Source: a virus
Reading direction: 5' to 3' (one strand)
Virus record (IMG/VR): IMGVR_UViG_3300025132_000023
Location: 1-64,000 of that record
Length of the DNA: 64,000 nt
Position 1 is the stretch's first letter. The number at the start of each line of letters is the position of its first letter. The position numbers and the translations under genes were made by a program. The notes below the pieces were generated by a model, which saw nothing but the letters and a program-made list of their open reading frames with translations, was not told the origin of the DNA and did no database searches. Positions 56,177 through 62,541 of this stretch are shown one piece after another.

Positions 56177-56670
56177 AATACTCCTCCTAATTGTCGCCCG
56201 GTTTAACTTATTTAACCATTAAAACTGAAAATTTGGCCCGTCATTTATTTGCCACTTGCGATTTTTCTTTTGCTCTTTTTATCCTATTCCCAGAATAAAA
56301 ATAGTTTATTGTTTATTTAACTAGATAAAAACGTATTAATCTCTTGTATCTCTTTACGCGACCCGCGATTTATTAATAGTTAATTATGCACCTTTACCTT
56401 TAGTGCGCTCTCTCTATATGACCCATGTGCGCCTACTATTTAGAATGTGACTTGACACAATTAACATTTTAAGCCTGTTATAACTAAACAAATCATTAGA
56501 ATATTAAAAGAAAAAAATCGACCCAAAGCATATGGTCATGTAAAATACATAGACCCGTCAGGAACTTCTTCCAACAACGATAGTCGTATTCAGCGTTCAA
56601 TGGAGCATAATAGTGATAGCACTTATTATTGGCCTCATTCTCTGAATACTCATCGTTTGTTTACATCGTT
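56177..56670 (-). promoter_or_regulatory. Promoter region of the minus-strand late block
   Basis: No gene seen in about 490 bases, which are AT-rich. On the minus strand TGGTTAAATAAG lies about 35 bases before the leader ORF and could be its TATA box; AACTAAATAAAC is another candidate further up. One half-box, AGCATATGGTC, occurs near 56528. I see no large hairpins here, unlike the neighbouring repeats. Confidence 0.4.
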
Positions 56671-56700
56671 CCATATGGTTGTCTATTAGGACGTATTACG

Positions 56701-56827
56701 GTATTACAAGGAGTAAACGCCAGCACTTGCGCGGTGTTAATAGAACTCTATTCATAAATAGAGCCTAAGCGGTAGTTCGTAGTTAACACAGCGGCAGGGT
56801 GCTTGGTCGTTTACTTCCTTGTAATAC
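56701..56827. repeat. Hairpin unit 1
   Basis: Outer arms 56701-56719 and 56808-56827 pair over about 19 bases with one bulge. Inside are further pairings (gtgttaa/ttaacac) and a small hairpin CTCTATT/AATAGAG directly followed by unpaired GAGCCTAAGCGG. Confidence 0.75.
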
Positions 56828-56850
56828 CCAAATGTCCATATAAGACATTG

Positions 56851-56864
56851 CCCGATAAATGGGG
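56851..56864. repeat. CCCGATAA mini-hairpin
   Basis: cccgataaatgggg; related copies: cccgataacggg near 57650, cccgataaataggg near 60831, and reverse-oriented tatcggg/catcggg near 57135 and 57478. A small recurring element between the large hairpins. Confidence 0.5.
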
Positions 56865-56907
56865 ATATATGCCGTTACACTAACATGAAATGTATTCACT
56901 CCGTTGC

Positions 56908-56984
56908 ATTGGAGAGCAAGAGTAAATTCCGGGACGTTTAGACTCTTGCTTTAGCAATCCCTGCACATTACTCTGCTCTCCAAT
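56908..56984. repeat. Hairpin unit 2
   Basis: Arms attggagagcaagagtaa (56908-56925) and ttactctgctctccaat (56968-56984). Read on the minus strand, the inner hairpin TTGCTAAAGCAA is followed by GAGTCTAAACG. Confidence 0.75.
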
Positions 56985-57035
56985 CCTCTACGTTTACATA
57001 CATTTCATTACACTACCATATGGTTACTTAGTCAT

Positions 57036-57121
57036 GGAGTAAGGCAAGAATGTGCGTATTCAGTCAGGCTCCTAAGAGTCTGAGTCTAAATGTGGTGAAT
57101 ACCGCATTCTTGCCTTACTCC
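57036..57121. repeat. Hairpin unit 3
   Basis: Perfect 17-base arms: 57036-57052 and 57105-57121, with an inner gtattca/tgaatac extension. Small hairpin then GAGTCTAAATG. Confidence 0.8.
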
Positions 57122-57187
57122 GAGCAAGATAATCCCATATCGGGTTCTTTTGATTTATGGTCTGTCTCAAACAGTTCAGATGCTAAT

Positions 57188-57288
57188 CATAAACTTTTAG
57201 CAGAGACAGTACCGCTTAGGCTGAGTCTTACGACTCCCTTATGCACGCTAACTACCTCCGGCTGTTATCGTACCGCTAAAAGATTATG
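57188..57288. repeat. Hairpin unit 4
   Basis: Arms cataaacttttagc (57188-57201) and gctaaaagattatg (57275-57288). Minus-strand reading contains AGTCGTAAGACT hairpin then CAGCCTAAGCGG. Confidence 0.7.
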
Positions 57289-57352
57289 TTAACATCATCA
57301 CAACTCACCAGACCTTTTCTTTTTTAATTAACAACCATATGGTTTAGTAAGT

Positions 57353-57462
57353 GGTTGGTTTAAGGCGGGAACCTATGTAGAATGTTAAACACGGCTGTTC
57401 TTAAGAACGAGCCTAAGCGGTAGTGTTGGAAATTCTACCGGGTTCCTCGCCTTAAGCACAAC
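57353..57462. repeat. Hairpin unit 5
   Basis: Outer arms about 57353-57373 and 57441-57462 (core taaggcg/cgcctta plus gggaacc/ggttcc). Inner palindrome GTTCTTAAGAAC followed by GAGCCTAAGCGG. Confidence 0.72.
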
Positions 57463-57522
57463 CCTACATAACCAGACATCGGGTAACATTCGGTTAATCC
57501 CAACATTCACTCCGTAGTATCT

Positions 57523-57587
57523 CCTGAACGGAACCTGTATTGACATTTAGATTAACGCTTAAGCGTTCATACTTGGTTCCCTTCAGG
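57523..57587. repeat. Hairpin unit 6
   Basis: Arms cctgaacggaacc (57523-57535) and ggttcccttcagg (57575-57587), 12 of 13 paired. Minus strand: palindrome AACGCTTAAGCGTT followed by AATCTAAATG. Confidence 0.75.
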
Positions 57588-57664
57588 TTATCTCACTTCG
57601 TTCATTTAACCTCACTACCATATGGTAGGCTGTGCTTTGCTAACAGAATGCCCGATAACGGGAC

Positions 57665-57754
57665 TTACTTCATTGTTACGATTTTACAGCAATTACCCAT
57701 TTTTACTCTTAAATCGCCTAATTCCATTCCGCAGTTATTACATATCTCAATCAT
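57665..57754 (-). CDS. Possible micro-protein with CxxC (29 aa)
   Basis: MIEICNNCGMELGDLRVKM..., with CNNC and a later NCCK, a possible zinc knuckle. Its ATG overlaps the preceding micro-ORF stop by 8 bases. An in-frame upstream ATG (57769) adds five residues. Supported only by overlap chain and Cys pattern. Confidence 0.4.
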   Translation of the reverse strand: MIEICNNCGMELGDLRVKMGNCCKIVTMK

Positions 57755-57833
57755 TATTTTTACATCCATTAAACCAGCACCAATAGAACGAGGAATCACA
57801 TTCTTTACAATCAGGAGGGAGAGTATCTCTCAT
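57747..57833 (-). CDS. Possible micro-protein (28 aa)
   Basis: MRDTLPPDCKECDSSFYWC..., ATG overlapping the stop of the tagged micro-ORF (ATGA). CKEC...C...C could bind metal with the next micro-protein. Low certainty because of size. Confidence 0.4.
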   Translation of the reverse strand: MRDTLPPDCKECDSSFYWCWFNGCKNND

Positions 57834-57907
57834 TCCTCTCCCCCCTTTTTACCAATAGCATATATTCTACAAAACTCTGCATGAGCCTTTAACAAGTTCC
57901 AACTCAT
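57830..57907 (-). CDS. Tagged micro-protein (25 aa)
   Basis: MSWNLLKAHAEFCRIYAIG..., 25 residues. It starts with the same W tag as the virion-cluster proteins and overlaps the upstream gene's stop by 4 bases (ATGA). The tag and coupling make translation likely. The same frame past its stop runs through the zinc-knuckle micro-ORF, so this may be a degraded longer gene. Confidence 0.55.
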   Translation of the reverse strand: MSWNLLKAHAEFCRIYAIGKKGGEE

Positions 57908-58626
57908 TCTTCTTCCCCCATTACAAGTTTAGTTGTTTCTGGGGAGCATTGATATGAAGCCTCACTAATTATCTTCGTTTCGCAATCAACAGTATGTGTT
58001 ACTTCACAAGCACTTAATTCTGTAAGGGTACTTTCTACTGCCTTGCGTATTCTTAGCATCTCTGCCAATGGGACTTGAACAACTCTATCTTCTACTGCCT
58101 TTCTATCTGTTATTGACTCCACTTCATAAGTAATCCAAAAGGTTAGAGTGTAGGTATGACCGTAATTATCAAGTCTTGTTAACAAAGTTACGTTATCGTC
58201 ATATTTCAGCATGGCTCTACCATAAAAGGACTGTGTGCCATTAGTAGGCCCAAAGTAAATACCTAGATATGGGCCTCTTACGCGCATCCACTTATCCATA
58301 GTCTTTGTAGTCTGAACTACGGCTACATCAGTATTAATACCATAGTCTGTCAATCCCTTCTGTGCTAGTCTTGCTTGACTACTGTAATCTAACTCCATAA
58401 GGACTTGACCGTTTTCATCAGTTACTGCATAAGTAGTGGTTGTATCGTCCGTTGATTGAAAGCCGTATAATCTAGCATCATCCTCAGGATTATCATAGTT
58501 ATAGTTACTAGTCTGTGCTATGCCTCTATCATACAACATACTCTGCACCTTATTAGGGTGAAAGTTGACTTCTGACATATCTGTATCAAAGACTATTTCC
58601 ATTTTTCTCTCATAGATAGTCATCAT
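57904..58626 (-). CDS. Hypothetical protein (240 aa)
   Basis: Mixed beta/alpha: ERKMEIVFDTDMSEVNFHP, MRVRGPYLGIYFGPTNG, YTLTFWITYEVESITDRKA and a helix MLRIRKAVESTLTELSAC. No tag. Overlaps the 67-residue gene upstream by 4 bases, and the tagged micro-ORF downstream. It may be an early or regulatory gene because its promoter area carries a CCATATGG box. Family not recognised. Confidence 0.5.
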   Translation of the reverse strand: MMTIYERKMEIVFDTDMSEVNFHPNKVQSMLYDRGIAQTSNYNYDNPEDDARLYGFQSTDDTTTTYAVTDENGQVLMELDYSSQARLAQKGLTDYGINTDVAVVQTTKTMDKWMRVRGPYLGIYFGPTNGTQSFYGRAMLKYDDNVTLLTRLDNYGHTYTLTFWITYEVESITDRKAVEDRVVQVPLAEMLRIRKAVESTLTELSACEVTHTVDCETKIISEASYQCSPETTKLVMGEEE

Positions 58627-58826
58627 TCATCACCTATCGCTTCAACGTAGTCTGATAGTGCAGATTGCATATCAGCCATTACTTCCTTTAGGTTATCACC
58701 AGATACTCGTAGTTTGCTAATACATAGAACAAGGGCAGACCCCGATTTCATATGCTTAACTTCTAGCACGTATTTTGGCTCAGTTATTGGTATTGTTTCA
58801 TTATTCTCGTTCATCATTTGAATCAT
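58623..58826 (-). CDS. Small hypothetical protein, probable leaderless start (67 aa)
   Basis: I start it at 58826 (MIQMMNENNETIPITEP). A longer reading from 58880 would translate through the CCATATGG box and TATA-like GATATATTC (58843-58851), so I reject it. The distance from TATA to this ATG (about 20 bases) implies a leaderless mRNA. Product: a beta strand YVLEVKHMKSGSALVLCI and an acidic helix. Function unknown. Confidence 0.5.
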   Translation of the reverse strand: MIQMMNENNETIPITEPKYVLEVKHMKSGSALVLCISKLRVSGDNLKEVMADMQSALSDYVEAIGDE

Positions 58827-58842
58827 TCTTATGTTGGGAGAT

Positions 58843-58884
58843 GAATATATCAGGTGAGTGTTAGCAAAGCACACTACCATATGG
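58843..58884 (-). promoter_or_regulatory. TATA-like box with upstream CCATATGG
   Basis: Minus strand: CCATATGG (58884-58877), 25 bases, then GATATATTC (58851-58843), then the start codon. The same layout with nearly equal spacing is found at 59998-60040 and, diverged, at 59543-59585. Confidence 0.6.
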
Positions 58885-58931
58885 TTTGCTTTGCGTTAAA
58901 CCGGAGAGGTGGAGAGGGGCGCAAAACCCAC
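58881..58931 (-). terminator. Possible terminator between small genes
   Basis: Short gap with tttgcg/cgcaaa arms (58890-58895, 58920-58925) around a pyrimidine-rich loop on the minus strand. Weak stem. It separates the 179-residue gene from the promoter of the next. Confidence 0.3.
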
Positions 58932-59471
58932 CTATTCCTCCTCATCGCCTCCGATGAAGGATACCACAGGATAACCGTTCTCATCATAAGAACCATCCCA
59001 ATGGTATTTCTTTGACATATCTCCGTTTGCGTGTGCATTGAATGCCGCATTAAGGAACAATCGCTCCTTCTTCACGCCATCCTTAGCAAAGACAGTTTCA
59101 CCGTCTGTTAGGGTGTTGTAAAGAACTCCACCCGACTTACCGTGGGTTCTTGCCGTAGCATAAACCGCAGGATAAACCACATCGCGTAGGCTGATGTAAA
59201 GCGTATCATTAAGGTAAAGGTCGAAGGAAGACTTCGTTGCCGTATCCATAAGGGACTTTCGGCCCTGTCCAATGGGCGAATTTGCCACATCGGTGAATAC
59301 ACCTACAATGCTGTTCCAATATCTCTTACGAGTGCTTGGGTTAGCATCACCGAGAGCGAACATTGAACGCACAATCATTGCCAAATCGCTTTGGTCTGGA
59401 TTAACTGCGAACCACTCTTCAAGGTCAGTTTTCTTTGTTTCCCACTTGCTGTCATCTATTTCATTACTCAT
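58932..59471 (-). CDS. Acidic protein, HGKSxG family member A (179 aa)
   Basis: MSNEIDDSKWETKKTD... Resembles the plus-strand protein at 61278-61787: GDANPSTRKRYWNSI versus GDNNASTRDSLTNSI, HGKSGG versus HGKSKG, and a C-terminal WDGS with an acidic end. Both are GC-richer and more regular in codon use than neighbours, as for well-expressed genes. Ribosome site GGAGAT before ATG. I do not recognise the family; a DNA-binding or regulatory role near the repeats is possible. Confidence 0.6.
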   Translation of the reverse strand: MSNEIDDSKWETKKTDLEEWFAVNPDQSDLAMIVRSMFALGDANPSTRKRYWNSIVGVFTDVANSPIGQGRKSLMDTATKSSFDLYLNDTLYISLRDVVYPAVYATARTHGKSGGVLYNTLTDGETVFAKDGVKKERLFLNAAFNAHANGDMSKKYHWDGSYDENGYPVVSFIGGDEEE

Positions 59472-59542
59472 GTTATCAATCTCCGAAAAGGTTTGATAGG
59501 TTTGCGCCCCTAAAATTCCTCTCCATTATTATAATTCGGTAT

Positions 59543-59585
59543 GAACATATGAGGTGTGTTTAATACAAAGTAACACACCATATGG
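59543..59585 (-). promoter_or_regulatory. Box plus TATA-like element upstream of 179-aa gene
   Basis: Minus strand CCATATGG (59585-59578), 25 bases, then TCATATGTTC (59552-59543). A second AT run (GAATTATAATAATGG) follows. Probably drives the gene starting at 59471 with a leader of some 50 bases. Confidence 0.5.
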
Positions 59586-59611
59586 TTTTACTTTGTGTCA
59601 AAAACCAGACG

Positions 59612-59679
59612 GGAGAATTGCTCAGATTTAAACATGGGCTAAACTACCGTGATTCCATGTCTGAGGCTTACGATTCTCC
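59612..59679. repeat. Hairpin unit 7
   Basis: Arms ggagaat/attctcc, then ctcag/ctgag and acatgg/ccatgt inside. The conserved YCTAARYG is not clear here (gctaaact instead). Confidence 0.55.
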
Positions 59680-59856
59680 GCTAAGAGTCTGAATGGGTTT
59701 TGTTTCGTGCTTTCCTAAGGCACTCTCAGACCCGACTGAGCAAATGAAGTGGATATTGGACTCTCTTTCGATTACCAATAAAGACGCATGGGCGTTAGTT
59801 CTACATATCTTTGAGTATACAGTTCTAACCCGCGCTTACCCCGTATTACCCCGCTA

Positions 59857-59932
59857 AGGGTGTTGTCCTGCCTTTCCTTTGTAAGAACGACTCGGTGGCC
59901 CGCTAAGGCCCAATACGGTTGCTTTACACCCT
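59857..59932. repeat. Hairpin unit 8
   Basis: Arms agggtgt and acaccct, with repeated CCCGCTAAGG-like strings inside. Followed by a small ggtgac/gtcacc hairpin. Less regular than the others. Confidence 0.45.
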
Positions 59933-59997
59933 AACGATGGTGTTATTCAGCCAATCCGTGGTGACTCGCGAAGGTCACCATTCTTATGATTAAGGGT

Positions 59998-60040
59998 GAA
60001 TATATCAGGTGCAATTGACACAAAGTATCACACCATATGG
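59998..60040 (-). promoter_or_regulatory. Second TATA/CCATATGG cassette
   Basis: Minus strand CCATATGG (60040-60033), 26 bases, GATATATTC (60006-59998), then CATAAGAATG, also present at the 58826 start. Here it leads only to an 11-codon frame, so the product may be a non-coding RNA. Confidence 0.55.
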
Positions 60041-60056
60041 TTTAGTAAGTATGCAA

Positions 60057-60153
60057 GTTAAACTTGCAAAGGGAGGGAGTTAAACTCAGGTGTAAGGGCC
60101 AAAGGCCTAATCTAAATGTTGCCTGAGTGGACTCCTCAGTTTGCAAGTTTAAC
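60057..60153. repeat. Hairpin unit 9
   Basis: Perfect 14-base arms gttaaacttgcaaa (60057-60070) and tttgcaagtttaac (60140-60153). Inside, actcaggt/gcctgagt and hairpin GGCCAAAGGCC followed by TAATCTAAATG. Confidence 0.78.
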
Positions 60154-60167
60154 GCCAGCATCTACAT

Positions 60168-60187
60168 AACCAGATTTGAAAATCTGG
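60168..60187. repeat. Simple 8-bp hairpin
   Basis: accagatt-tgaa-aatctggt, perfectly paired, between units 9 and 10. Confidence 0.6.
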
Positions 60188-60208
60188 TACTGGGTTATCT
60201 TGCATCGG

Positions 60209-60289
60209 CTAAAGGTAGACTATGAGCAGCACGAACACTAAGGCTCGTATTCTTAGGAACACGCCTTGCTGCTACTATTCTACCTTTAG
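60209..60289. repeat. Hairpin unit 10
   Basis: Arms ctaaaggtaga (60209-60219) and tctacctttag (60279-60289), continued by gcagca/tgctgc. Core CACTAAGGCTCGTATTC is near-identical to unit 12. Confidence 0.75.
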
Positions 60290-60350
60290 ACGCTGACTAA
60301 GTAACCTTAATACCATATGGTAGTAGAAAGGTCTTTTTAGTATATTGGTG

Positions 60351-60437
60351 CTATAAGAATAATATATATGTGAGTTCAAACTCAAGCCTAAGCGTTCATA
60401 TAAATTATTGTAGTTGCGTGCAACTGCCCTCTTATAG
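60351..60437. repeat. Hairpin unit 11
   Basis: Arms ctataag/cttatag, inner aataatatatatg (60358-60370) with catataaattatt (60397-60409). Small GAGTT/AACTC hairpin then AAGCCTAAGCG. Confidence 0.75.
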
Positions 60438-60550
60438 TGCGAATCTAATAAAAAGCATATAGAAGTCATCTTTTTACGCAGTAAAACGGGGCTTATTTTT
60501 GTAGGCTTTCAAGACCCCAATTTTCTCTGGTATGGTTATCTTGCTCCGAA

Positions 60551-60629
60551 GTGTATTCTGTTACTTGCAGCAACCACACTCAGGCTCGTAATCTTAGGAC
60601 TACGACTTGCTGCAATTAACAGCATACAC
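60551..60629. repeat. Hairpin unit 12
   Basis: Arms gtgtattctgtta (60551-60563) and taacagcatacac (60617-60629), extended by ttgcagcaa/cttgctgcaa. Core CACTCAGGCTCGTAATC as in unit 10. Confidence 0.75.
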
Positions 60630-60676
60630 TCCGTTGACTAAGTAACCTAATACCATATGGTTTGATAAAGTGGTTT

Positions 60677-60814
60677 GCGTTTAGACGCTAGTTTACAGAC
60701 GCAAAATCTACGGTCTGGTTTAGTAACAAGAGGTCACCAAAGTGACAATCTAAATGTCTCGCCAGTTAATCAACCAGAGCGTAGAGTTTGGGGCTTAAAG
60801 TAGCGTCTAAACGC
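60677..60814. repeat. Hairpin unit 13
   Basis: Perfect 14-base arms gcgtttagacgcta (60677-60690) and tagcgtctaaacgc (60801-60814). Nested stems, then hairpin GTCACCAAAGTGAC followed by AATCTAAATG. Confidence 0.8.
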
Positions 60815-60858
60815 ATAACCCATATCATTCCCGATAAATAGGGTATGTATTCCACATA

Positions 60859-60938
60859 GCGAAAGCCGAAGGAGATAAACCTATGAACACTTAGGTTCTT
60901 GTTATGACAAGCCCTATGTTCACCTCCTTCAACCTCGC
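60859..60938. repeat. Hairpin unit 14
   Basis: Arms beginning gcgaaagccgaaggag and ending ctccttcaacctcgc. Minus strand: hairpin CTTGTCATAACAAG followed by AACCTAAGTG. Confidence 0.7.
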
Positions 60939-61173
60939 AGTTCCATCATTACCATATGGTAGTATAATTAGAATTAGATGGGTTAATCGTATCTGTTAAA
61001 GTGTAGGATTCGGAACCCGTCCCTTGTGAATCGAATTAGCGGTCACCCGTGACCCCTGACCATTTTTCTTATTTCTCGTTTTTCCAAAACGCGATAATAA
61101 CCTTAACATCCTCGCAGAAAACGGCTTGTTTTTCCTTCTCGGCCTTTCAGACCCCTGAAAAACGCTATCATTA

Positions 61174-61210
61174 CCATATGGTTCTGCTTTGCACGGAACC
61201 TCTTATATAT
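61174..61210 (+). promoter_or_regulatory. Plus-strand promoter with CCATATGG and TATA box
   Basis: CCATATGG at 61174-61181, then CTTATATAT at 61202-61210. The predicted start is about 61232, giving a leader of some 45 bases before ATG 61278. It mirrors the box-TATA arrangement of the minus-strand cassettes. Confidence 0.6.
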
Positions 61211-61277
61211 CCGATGACTGTCCCAAGAATGCCCCCGAAACTTGGGCGCGAAAGAAAATACACATAGGTGATAAAAG

Positions 61278-61787
61278 ATGGAAGATATTGAGTGGGATTC
61301 AGTAAAGATAAAAGTAAGCACTATGCTTGAAGGTAACGCGGAAGTTGGAGACATTCCAGAAGACGTTGTTACTCTAGCACAGATGCTAATAACGACTGGT
61401 GACAATAACGCTTCAACGCGTGATTCGTTGACCAACAGCATTAAGGATATGCTAAAGCCCTACGCGGGTTATCCTTGGAAGAGAGGCAATCAGGGCATTC
61501 TACCTGCCGCAGCACGCGCAGTAGTGGATTCAGCAACTGATAACATCCGAGAGGCAGCAAGAGAGTTCTTTAACTCTACTTCGCAGTATTCTCAGCCCCT
61601 TCTACGAAAGCACGGAAAGAGCAAGGGTTCCCCTGTTTACTCCGATGCTGACGAGTATGCAAACGAACTTGCTTCAAAGGCTCGTAAGGCTGCAACACAA
61701 CTCTTCAAGGATGGAGAGTGGGATGGTTCGCTATCCGGTCTTGCTGCTTGTGCGGCTTATGACGACATAACCACGGAGGATGAGTAA
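61278..61787 (+). CDS. Acidic protein, HGKSxG family member B (169 aa)
   Basis: First plus-strand gene. MEDIEWDSVKIKVSTML... shares with the 179-residue minus gene the ASTRDSLTNSI region, HGKSKG and WDGSL motif and an acidic tail (DDITTEDE), so the two are diverged paralogs on opposite sides of the repeat zone. Clear AGGTGAT ribosome site (61266-61272). Ends before a hairpin terminator. Function unknown. Confidence 0.65.
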   Translation: MEDIEWDSVKIKVSTMLEGNAEVGDIPEDVVTLAQMLITTGDNNASTRDSLTNSIKDMLKPYAGYPWKRGNQGILPAAARAVVDSATDNIREAAREFFNSTSQYSQPLLRKHGKSKGSPVYSDADEYANELASKARKAATQLFKDGEWDGSLSGLAACAAYDDITTEDE

Positions 61788-61826
61788 TTCTTCCTTCGTT
61801 AACCTAAGTTTCGGGGTGCAACTACC

Positions 61827-61866
61827 GGAGGGGGGAATAGGGCTTAAAGGCCTTATTTCCCTCTCC
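61827..61866 (+). terminator. Hairpin terminator after 169-aa gene
   Basis: ggaggggggaatagggctt pairs imperfectly with gccttatttccctctcc around a short loop, 40 bases after the stop; pyrimidine-rich sequence with T-runs follows. Confidence 0.55.
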
Positions 61867-62541
61867 ACTTCTTTCAGGTTTTTGCTGGAAGCAAAGCCCA
61901 GATAAAACCATATGGTAGTGTTTGGCTTCTTAACGGAGGGGGGCCGCGAGGGGTTCCGCACCGTTTATATGTTCTCACGAAAGGGTATGATTGCTTTCGG
62001 CATTAGCGTTCTATTAACGCAGAAAGAACCTAATCTGATAATTCCAGTATATGAAAGGACTCAGATTTATGGTGTAAAAAGTTACTGCCGTTAAAGAGTG
62101 GGGAAATTAATAGTGGACAATGAGGCTTATATGTATAATATATCCATTATGTATATACATATCCATATGCCATATCCTATATGATATGATAAGGGAGTCA
62201 ATTTCTACAACTCATCCCCCCAAAAGTAGGCATGATATGTCATGTTTCTATTATTCTAGTGGGGGTAGAATAATGAAGTGGACATGATGTGTTAGGATAT
62301 AAGTAATAAGTTAATATATTATATATTATTATATTATTATTATTATTATTATACTCTCTTACTACTCCTCCTCCTCCTCCTCCTTTCGGGGTAGGGGGGT
62401 GGAAAAACGATAAAAATAGAAAGATGCTAGAAGTGGGCATATAGTATTATCTTTACGGGAATTTGTGATGATATTATGTTTCTATCGAAGGTGGAAAGAT
62501 GGGAGAAAGATGACGAGAGCAAAGTTTTAACAGGTGACAAA
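61867..62541. other. Non-coding stretch with last CCATATGG and simple repeats
   Basis: After the box at 61908 there is a TATA-like GTTTATATG (61963) and small hairpins (cgaaag/ctttcg; gcgtt/aacgc near 62009-62023). Then come AT-rich overlapping palindromes (62130-62200). An ATT microsatellite (about 62325-62352) runs into CTC repeats (62365-62384) and a G-rich block (62388-62402). I see no convincing gene. It may contain the promoter of the HTH gene. Confidence 0.5.
62325..62402. repeat. ATT/CTC trinucleotide tract and G-run
   Basis: ATT repeats of about nine units, then CTC repeats of about seven, then ggggtaggggggtgg. This pyrimidine/purine asymmetry can form non-B DNA. Length is likely variable between isolates. 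Confidence 0.7.

Larger units (their letters stand above)
59472..61277. other. Divergent non-coding zone with hairpins and boxes
   Basis: 1.8 kb between a minus and a plus gene, without a convincing coding frame. It holds six CCATATGG boxes, at least eight long hairpins, and promoter-like TATA sequences. High density of secondary structure suggests a non-coding RNA, replication origin or packaging-related region. Confidence 0.6.
56671..61915. repeat. Array of twelve CCATATGG boxes
   Basis: Exact palindrome CCATATGG at 56671, 57016, 57335, 57618, 58877, 59578, 60033, 60313, 60653, 60952, 61174 and 61908 (8 bases each). Many neighbours are spaced 220-345 bases. Flanks are partly shared: CCATATGGTTTAGTAAGT at 57335 and 60033; GACTAAGTAACC upstream of 60313 and 60653, and its reverse complement downstream of 57016. 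I found no exact copy elsewhere in the window by eye. The boxes bracket the hairpin units and sit about 25 bases upstream of TATA-like sequences at several places, so they are probably protein-binding sites. Confidence 0.85.

Noticed and set aside
57540-57884. Plus-strand gene of 114 codons
   Set aside because: It begins in hairpin unit 6, has no ribosome site, and lies antisense to the overlapping minus-strand micro-ORFs; its sequence has low-information hydrophobic content typical of antisense frames.
56701-60938. Integron attC-type recombination sites
   Set aside because: Hairpins with imperfect stems recall attC, but the RYYYAAC/GTTRRRY ends are not present, no integrase is seen, and units do not separate gene cassettes.
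56671-60959. CRISPR array
   Set aside because: The repeated box is only 8 bases, spacing is 220-345 bases and irregular, the 'spacers' are hairpins, and no cas gene is present.
61912-62094. Plus-strand gene of 60 codons beginning in the last CCATATGG box
   Set aside because: Start codon is inside the box, there is no ribosome site, and the frame crosses a TATA-like sequence and two small hairpins.
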